Positions 57,376 to 64,000 of a DNA stretch of 64,000 nt are shown here, one piece after another (the stretch's first letter is position 1; each line of letters starts with the position of its first letter). Both the position numbers and the translations under genes were made by a program. The notes below the pieces were generated by a model. It was not told the origin of the DNA. It searched no databases and worked only from the letters and a program-made list of their open reading frames with translations. The DNA is from Congeria kusceri (lineage: Eukaryota; Mollusca; Bivalvia; Myida; Dreissenidae): contig CM051036.1 in NCBI GenBank assembly GCA_027627225.1, forward strand, positions 37,085,426-37,149,425. The letters run 5' to 3'.

Positions 57376-57798
57376 TGATGTAACACAAATATCACAATTA
57401 TAATACTAATATAGATATATTTATTGAAAATTAGAAAATGTATATTGAAATTGATGTTGTTAGCAAATAATTATATTTGTTTTGTATATGGAGAATTTTT
57501 ATATAAAAATGTAACTTTTTTATGAGTGTATCAATGCATTGTGCATAATTTCTATTTTCTAGTGCTGTCTGTCGATGCTTTGTAATTGTTTTTTATTGAG
57601 AAAATTATTATTATTATTATTATTGCCATTTTCATGTGTGCTTGTTTTGTAATTATATGTTAAATGTGAATTTGGTTGAATGTTTGAATGTGTATGAAGG
57701 CCATATGAAAATAAGGTATGTTTTTGTCATGACAATACTATGTCTTATATGTCACCTTCGTAAAATAAAGTTATTATTATTATTATTATTATTATTAT
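57376..57798 (+). other. 3' UTR and (ATT)n tail of the retrotransposon
   Basis: It includes ggccatatgaaaataaggta, gtcatgacaatactatgtct and gtcaccttcgtaaaataaag before (TTA)n at 57769-57798. The identical 3' end occurs reversed at 18531-18710. Confidence 0.9.
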
Positions 57799-57856
57799 AA
57801 CGATTGTCGAATGACAACAATTCATAAAATACTACTAGTAGCTCACAACTACATTT

Positions 57857-58098
57857 AAGGTATGTCGTGGGAAAACAGGGCTTAATGCATGTGCGTAAAG
57901 TGTCGTCCCGGATCAGCCTGTGTAGTCCGCACAGGCTAATGCGGGACGACACTTTCCGCCTACAGTGGATTTATGTTTAGATGAGACTTCCTTGAAACAG
58001 AAAAATACCATAAAAGCGGAAAGTGCCGTCCTGGATTATGATCCGGGACGACACTTTACGCACATGCATTAAGCCCGGGTTTCCCACGACATGTCTCA
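57857..58098. mobile_element. GC-rich inverted-repeat MITE (dreissenid type), copy 7
   Basis: Full ends, with loss of part of the right arm (gattatgatccgggacg). Confidence 0.92.
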
Positions 58099-59599
58099 TA
58101 TTCACTTTGTTCCCAGGTGAGCTTAACAACCTTGAAAGAAGACGAGACTAATCAATACAGTCTTGTTTACCTCGATCGCGGTGACCGGGTTTTATGTTAC
58201 ATATTTTATTTAACCTTTCGCGTTCGCGCCAACCGTTTTTCAGTGGAAAACGTCCGTTAAAGGGGCGTATCGACGGCAGGTCCACAGTTATATTCGCCAA
58301 AATAAAGTGCATTTACAGAGAATTAATAGTGAAGCACTGTCAAATACAAAGACTTTGTTTCTATGAACAGTTGACAAAAAATGTGTATTATTTTATCATA
58401 TAAACAGTGGTCAGGGGCGGGTCCAGGATTTCGGCTTGTGGGGAGGGGCGTATACTTGTGTAAACCTCTTTATGTTGTCTGTGGGTCTGCAGTGATCAAC
58501 TACAGATCCGTATCAAAAATGTACAATAAATCTGTGCACATCATCATCATCATCATCATCATCATTATCATCAAATGCACTTTGTTTCACTGAACAAATT
58601 CATACTTCACCGTATACTGTTCGAAAGACATGTTGGTTCATCTGTATGTCATGCACCTGTTTTGGCAGTAAATTGCCCTTGTTTAATGTGCCTGTCCACT
58701 AAATACGTATTTGACATTCAATGTTATTTATATCAGGAACATCTTTAAACACGTAAAATCCGTAGCTGACTACATTCAATTGCACAGGCATCAAGAAGTA
58801 TTTGTATTATTCATTTACCGAAGTGTAATGGTCTCTCTTTTCGAAATGAATGTAATTAAATCGCTCGTGAACACGTTCACAGTCATGCTCATCAATTGTC
58901 TTCAAATGTGCTATGCATTGTTTTTGTTTTTTAAATATCGAACCGAACTAACAAACAGACAGACGAACATGTTTAACATGAAATATTGTGAAAAGGTACT
59001 CGTATATTATTTCGTTGTGAAACATTACTGCTAGTAATGCTGACGTTATGTCAATTTCGCAGACATATGGTGCCGGAAAAAATATGAAATCGCCAGGAAT
59101 CGGAGCCAACGTTGTGGACACCCCTCTACTTTATCGCTTTCTGTCTTTTTTTATGAATGCATAAAACAAATAAAATTTGGTTTGATTGCTTATGGAACAT
59201 TGAACAAAAAGTTTGTCGATTTAGCTTTTTGGGAACTAAACTATTGATTGAGACACAACTGTTTAAACTCGAAAGTAGTCATTTATTTGGCTTGAATTTC
59301 GATTTCAAATCATATTTGTTGGAAAAGTATAAATGTCTTTTATGCGGTATCCTGTGTCAACAATGTATTGCAACTGACATTTTTATATAATATATGAATT
59401 TTAAAAAAGAAAACAATATCATCTAAAAATAAAGGTATATATACCCATCGTCTATACTTGATCGTTTTCGATGAACTTTGGCGCCGGTACTACGGTGTAC
59501 TTAACTATTGATTGAGACAAAACTATTTAAACTCGAAAGTAGCCATTGATTTTACTTGAATTTCGACTTTAAATTATATTTATTCGAAAAGTATACATC
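58099..59599. other. AT-rich spacer with (CAT)n at 58539-58566
   Basis: The 107-codon frame at 58711-59034 has no recognisable motif. The phrase ttgattgagacaaaactatttaaactcgaaagtag occurs twice (near 59244 and 59507), an imperfect ~260-bp duplication. Confidence 0.5.
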
Positions 59600-59827
59600 A
59601 GGCGTGTCGTGGGAAAACCGTATTAGCCTGTGCAGTTCGCACAGGCCATTCAAGGACGGTACTTTCCGCCTACAGTGGATATATGTTTAGATGAGACTTC
59701 ATTGAAACAGAAAATACTATAAAAGCGGAAAGTGCCGTCCTAGATTAGCCTGTGCGGACTGCACAGGCTAATACGGGACCACACTTTACGCACATGCATT
59801 AAGACAGGTTTTCCCACGGCAAGCCTC
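59600..59827. mobile_element. GC-rich inverted-repeat MITE (dreissenid type), copy 8
   Basis: The left end ggcgtgtcgtgggaaaaccg joins directly to tattagcctgtgcag, so the outer-left arm is shortened. The right end ttttcccacggcaagcctc is complete. Confidence 0.92.
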
Positions 59828-59887
59828 AAATGTTTTATGTTGTATCCTGTACCAATGTTTTATTGTATCTGACATCGTTAGATAATA

Positions 59888-60605
59888 CAGTCGAAACGCG
59901 ATACAACGAATTGCGATACAACGAAATGACGGGATACTACGAATAAGGCTGCAGGTCCAGTCCGAATTCCTTATAGATTTAACTATAAAAAGATGCCATA
60001 CTACGAAATCGCGATCGAACAAAAAAAAAAGCGATATTACGAATTGATTTTTTGGCCCCATCGTTAAATTTTCATTCAAAATAAACGCAATACTACGAAT
60101 AAGTTTGCAGCTGAGACTTTCGCACCTTATCGAGAAAGTTTTCACACCTACCCCAAACCAGTCTTTTTGTTTGACGAATATCGCTCATGGTCAACTGCGT
60201 TATAAACAAAGGTCCATTCATTTATACCGTAAACTAGAATATCACACTAGAGTGTAAACGCACGTCTAGATATGTTAATCTTAACTGGCTGGTGTGTTTG
60301 TTTTGGGTCTGTATACATTCTGCATGTAGGTATTATTTTAAAATGTTGTTATAAACTATGAAATAACATATATTAAAATTTATTTAATTCATTGTAACTA
60401 TTATTCATTCTAAATTTAGCCCTGCCGCACAGGAGTGCATAACACTTCCATTTTTAAAAGATGCGATACTACGAAAGATGCGATACTACGAAAGATGCGA
60501 TACTACGAAGATGCGATACTACGAAAGATGCGATACTACGAAAGATGCGATACTACGAAGAATTCCGTATCTCTCTTGACTATTCGTAGTATCGCGTTTC
60601 GACTG
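59888..60605. mobile_element. 718-bp pogo/Tigger-like MITE with TA target duplication
   Basis: The ends CAGTCGAAACGCGATAC and its complement GTATCGCGTTTCGACTG are flanked by TA (59886-59887 and 60606-60607). The terminal phrase gcgatactacgaa recurs inside as six tandem ~17-bp units (60458-60563) and in scattered copies (59905-60100). CAGT..CGAA ends with TA duplications fit pogo/Tigger. No transposase frame. Confidence 0.88.
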
Positions 60606-60628
60606 TATATGAATTTAAAAAAGAGAAC

Positions 60629-60672
<44 letters not shown>

Positions 60673-62085
60673 GTTGCATAGCGTCGGTAAATTTCATTGA
60701 AGACCGCGATTTTGTAGGCGTGAGTTGGAAACCTACCAGAACCGTGTCTCCCAATATATATATATATATATATGCTTAACGATTATATCAATAAATTGTT
60801 ACTAATTGTTCAAATATTTCGGCACAAATAGGAAATTGATATCTTTGCGAAATCCGTCGATATGCCCCTTTAACTGATGCGTTAAATTATTGCTAGTATT
60901 AATGGTACTCATGCGCGGATACAGTGCGTATACAACTGCGATTTATTTGTAAAAGTTTCCATTCATGTTACGAAACTTACAAATGGGTTATTATAAATAG
61001 ACGCTCTGTTCAACCGTGACCGAGTCGACTCATGCCAACGTGCCTTGTGCCGTATCTAGGTTGCATATCGTCAACACAGAAAACCCGGTGATTTTGTGAC
61101 AAACATCGACTTGTGAATGAGGCTAGAGTTTGTTGATTGTTAGTTTCTCGGATCCGGCGATCTGATTTTTTTTTAAAGAAAGAAATGGAATTAAACCAAT
61201 ATTATAAAAACACTCGATATAAAAAATCATTTATTTTCACTGATACCATATTCCTAATTCCTAATGGCTATTAAACGATAGTTTTCAATTCACATGTATT
61301 ATGTAAAAGCTCGGCGAAACATCTATAAATTCAACGTAAATCATGCTGACTAAAAATGCATGTTCATATAAAGTGAACGTTGTATTGGATTGTTATTTTC
61401 ATTTTTATTTGTATGACTTAAAATGTGTTTTTATGTTTTATTTCCGACTCCAACGTGCGACTTCTTTTCCCAAAATTGTCCGAAAAACTAACCGTTGAAT
61501 AAAAATATCTGGCCTTAATGGATTACTTTTTCTTTGAAAGTCTGGATTTCCATAATTACACGATTGATATTGTCACTGATGGGTTTTAGTCAGCAAAGAT
61601 TGAGCAATTTGACTCAATTTCTGGTTTAAACTAGTTGTGTTTATTCATTTTTGAGACTGAATTGCTCCTTATATAGAAAATGTATTTTCGACTATTAATA
61701 ATAATTATTAAATCTTATTTTGCAATAAAGATGTTTACTTGCACACGAGCGAAATCATTTTTTTTTTAGATTTCTTGTCACTGATGACACAAAAATCGTC
61801 CTAGTGAAATATTCGGCAAAATTAATTTGTTAAAACATTTGAACATCGCATTAAATCTTCGATAAAAATGCGAAATATTCTATTGTTAGATTGCCTTTCT
61901 CTTTAAGCGACAAAGTAAGTAATATAGAAGTAAAGTCGTGTTAAGTGTTTGAAAGATGTATTCTATTCATATCACTATGGACCAAATTGTATTTACTTTC
62001 GAGATCATTTTTCATTTATGCACCAAAGGAGCCCAAAATATGCACTAAAACGTCTAGGGGGCGTTCTAAAGTTTCGACATATTCT
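60606..62085. other. Spacer with (TA)n microsatellites
   Basis: (TA)n at 60635-60670 and 60755-60773. The rest is AT-rich with no gene-like frame. Confidence 0.5.
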
Positions 62086-62109
62086 CGTAATTGACTATAT
62101 CTTTTCTAT

Positions 62110-62345
62110 ACCTGCGTTTTTTTCTCTTTTTTTGAACCCGCTTGCGGTCAGCTCGACTTAGTTGTCACAAATGCGGTTCGGTGTAAGTGGATGCGTGCGT
62201 CCGAGAGTCCGTGCGTCCGTCCGACCTTGTCCGGTCTGTTAATATATAGCATTCATCAGGAAATGTTACTACAAACGTTCACCATGTGGAGACGGCGTGT
62301 CGCGCGCAAGACCTGTTTCCCTAGCTCAAAGATCAAAGTCACACT
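62110..62345 (+). repeat. Mollusc-type interspersed repeat fragment (gtgcgtccgtccg)
   Basis: gtgcgtccgagagtccgtgc, ccgaccttgtccgg, ggagacggcgtgtcgcgcgc and aagatcaaagtcac follow the wording of long tandem-unit repeats common in bivalves. Edges are approximate. The 62-codon frame here is not a gene. Confidence 0.5.
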
Positions 62346-62429
62346 TAAACTCAAGTTAGATGTCAAAGGTCACATATGATCGTAATACAGCTTGTCCGGA
62401 CTTTTAATTCATCATTCATCAGTTGAAAA

Positions 62430-62525
62430 GATATTCATGTACATTAGACATGGACAATATTGGGAAATTCCCAATACTTGTTGCGTGTTGACTTAAGTTC
62501 TGTGCTGATGTGTTCATACGACACC
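62430..62525 (-). repeat. Inverted partner of the dispersed repeat at 4070-4165
   Basis: tcatgtacattagacatgga, attgggaaattcccaat and gttctgtgctgatg complement the block in the RBL intron. Confidence 0.7.
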
Positions 62526-63945
62526 TACCTCCGCGCAGAGATTTAACTGTGTCCAAGCATAGCTCATAAAATCCCTGCCGGCATGAAGTTCCTCGTGACC
62601 ATAGGCATACACTTGGCGCGAAATAATATAGTGGACAAGCACTTGAGAAAAACGTGGACAACGTAAATCCTTGCGTTGTTACGTATACTGTTTTTATTTA
62701 TTTATTTTTTATTTTTCATTTTAACTCGTAATCTATATACCTGGACCAATAATGCAACATGTCTGTTTCATTGTTATAAACTAATAATGATGCAATTAAA
62801 ATATCCGAAATAGACATCAACTTAATTTGGGTGAGCTTTTTAACAAAACTACAATTTATACTGCAATGACAAGCATGCATATAAACAGACAAGACAAAGG
62901 TTGAACGGAAGGCGGAATGATATTACAACGACAGGTAAAGAAGTTTTTAATTTCCAAACTCGTTTAAAATTGCCTATTGAAAGTAACGTACCTCAGTCAT
63001 TTGTGATTACATATATACTGTACGACGAGCATGATCGCATTCTTCAAAGATGTATGAAAAATATGATACGGACAAAATATAATATTTCAAAGCTTATACT
63101 AATATTCGGCTAATTTAGCATTTTAAGTGTCTCCCTATATGATATAAGTATGTTCTATTTTCGTGGATTGTTCCGGTAATATCAACATATAACTGGTTAT
63201 CGTGCTATATTAGATAAGATATGCGCATTTTTTTCTGAAATTCAGTTATTCTTAATGTTATCTAATAATGCCAGAAAAAAGTCGAAATACCTTTAATCTG
63301 TAGATACTGTGTGTAGTATTACAGATAAGCAAAATTCAAAGATTATTCCTTCTCCTCTTCTCCCTTTTCGTTGCGCTCCATGTCACCATCTTGCTCCACC
63401 CATATGTTGCTTGAATGAAAATACTCTGAGTGATACTGCAGATCACTTACTGCACTGTATTGTGACATAACTTAGGAGCGACTGTAAGACGCGGTGCCTG
63501 ACATTGCGTACGCACGTGTGAAAGTCCCATTGAACGTATTTGAAGTAATTTCAAGTCAAGTATTTTAAAACTTAAGTTTGTTTTAATGACATTTATAACA
63601 TCAAATCCAGCAGCATTGGACCTGACAAGATAAAATTCTTGGTGTAGTTTTGTAGGATTGCTTTAAATGTATACATCAAACAATATAATAAACATAAATT
63701 GTAACATTGATAAATCCCTACATGTGTATTTGGAAATTGGTGAAAGAGTTGCGAGACATCATGTCCTAATTTGGTCAAAGATTAAGATCCACCAATGTTT
63801 ATTTCCAGCTGCCGGATACCCTTTACTGTTCCCGCCGGTATGACTCGTTTGCATACCAAGCAACTTTCTTCAGCACGCTTCCTACATCAATACTTGTGTG
63901 ATTTGAGGGGGAATACCGGTAAGTTAGGACATATCAAAATTTTGG
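62526..63945. other. AT-rich spacer, nothing recognised
   Basis: Short random frames only. Confidence 0.4.
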
Positions 63946-63946
63946 T

Positions 63947-64000
63947 TCTGGACGACACTTTACGCACATGCGTTAAGCCTGGTTTTCCCACGACACGCCT
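63947..64000. mobile_element. GC-rich inverted-repeat MITE (dreissenid type), copy 9, right end only
   Basis: ggacgacactttacgcacat leading to ttttcccacgacacgcct at the window edge is the family's right terminus. The left part is missing. Confidence 0.88.

Larger units (their letters stand above)
51150..57798 (+). mobile_element. Nearly full-length, inactive non-LTR retrotransposon (~6.6 kb)
   Basis: Order: 5' UTR, ORF1 with N-terminal domain, repeats and coiled coil, broken SGNH-esterase module, ORF2 with apurinic-type endonuclease and reverse transcriptase, 3' UTR, aaataaagttattattatt tail. An esterase in ORF1 together with this RT type suggests the CR1/Jockey side of non-LTR elements; the clade is not resolved. 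It is dead through at least three frameshifts and three in-frame stops. The 5' edge is approximate. Confidence 0.88.

Overview
This is a window of an animal nuclear genome, most likely a bivalve mollusc and probably a dreissenid mussel. The reasons are intron-split genes with GT..AG boundaries, AT-rich spacers packed with short non-autonomous transposons, mollusc-type tRNA-derived SINEs, and nine copies of a GC-rich inverted-repeat element that I recall as abundant in Dreissena. The species call is inference. There are no operons, ribosome binding sites or CRISPR arrays.

Layout. Positions 1-1.4 kb hold a tandem-unit repeat inside an intron. From 1.56 to 9.02 kb lies the 3' half of a retinoblastoma-like pocket protein gene (p107/p130 class) on the + strand: eight coding exons covering the spacer, pocket B and the Cdk-site-rich C-terminus, with the stop codon at 9021. 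Its introns carry MITEs, a Helentron-like element and a decayed duplicate of one exon end. From 9 to 21.5 kb there is only repeat-rich non-coding DNA.

From 21.6 to 48.7 kb there are four dispersed paralogues of a small protein family that I do not recognise (21650, 28911, 40866, and a broken copy at 48401), all on the + strand. They share a Trp/Gly/Ser-rich N-terminus and a strictly spaced motif G-T-H-x3-C-x(19-21)-C-[PS]-G-C. The three unbroken copies also share an S-L-W motif further on. The first copy has a long extension with a 16-residue SL[W/F]GARD repeat. This family is the best candidate for something undescribed. Between copies 1 and 2 sits a 3.7 kb minisatellite of a 27-bp unit (23.2-26.9 kb), open in both strands because 27 is a multiple of three, with a 297-bp higher-order repeat.

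From 34.5 to 38.4 kb lie a tandem array and two related, nested, inverted-repeat elements with long C/G-run arms. From 46.2 to 47.3 kb is a 5'-truncated non-LTR retrotransposon. From about 51.2 to 57.8 kb is a nearly full-length but dead non-LTR element: ORF1 with nested 36/216-bp coding repeats, a broken SGNH-esterase domain, an apurinic-type endonuclease, and a reverse transcriptase. A truncated 3' end of the same family lies at 18.5 kb on the minus strand. The last 6 kb contain a pogo-like element with TA target duplication and otherwise unremarkable AT-rich DNA.

The genes do not form a pathway. The pocket protein is an ordinary conserved cell-cycle gene. The Trp/Gly family looks like a local duplicated cluster. 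Much of the remainder is a record of nested insertions, several of which can be ordered from target-site duplications.
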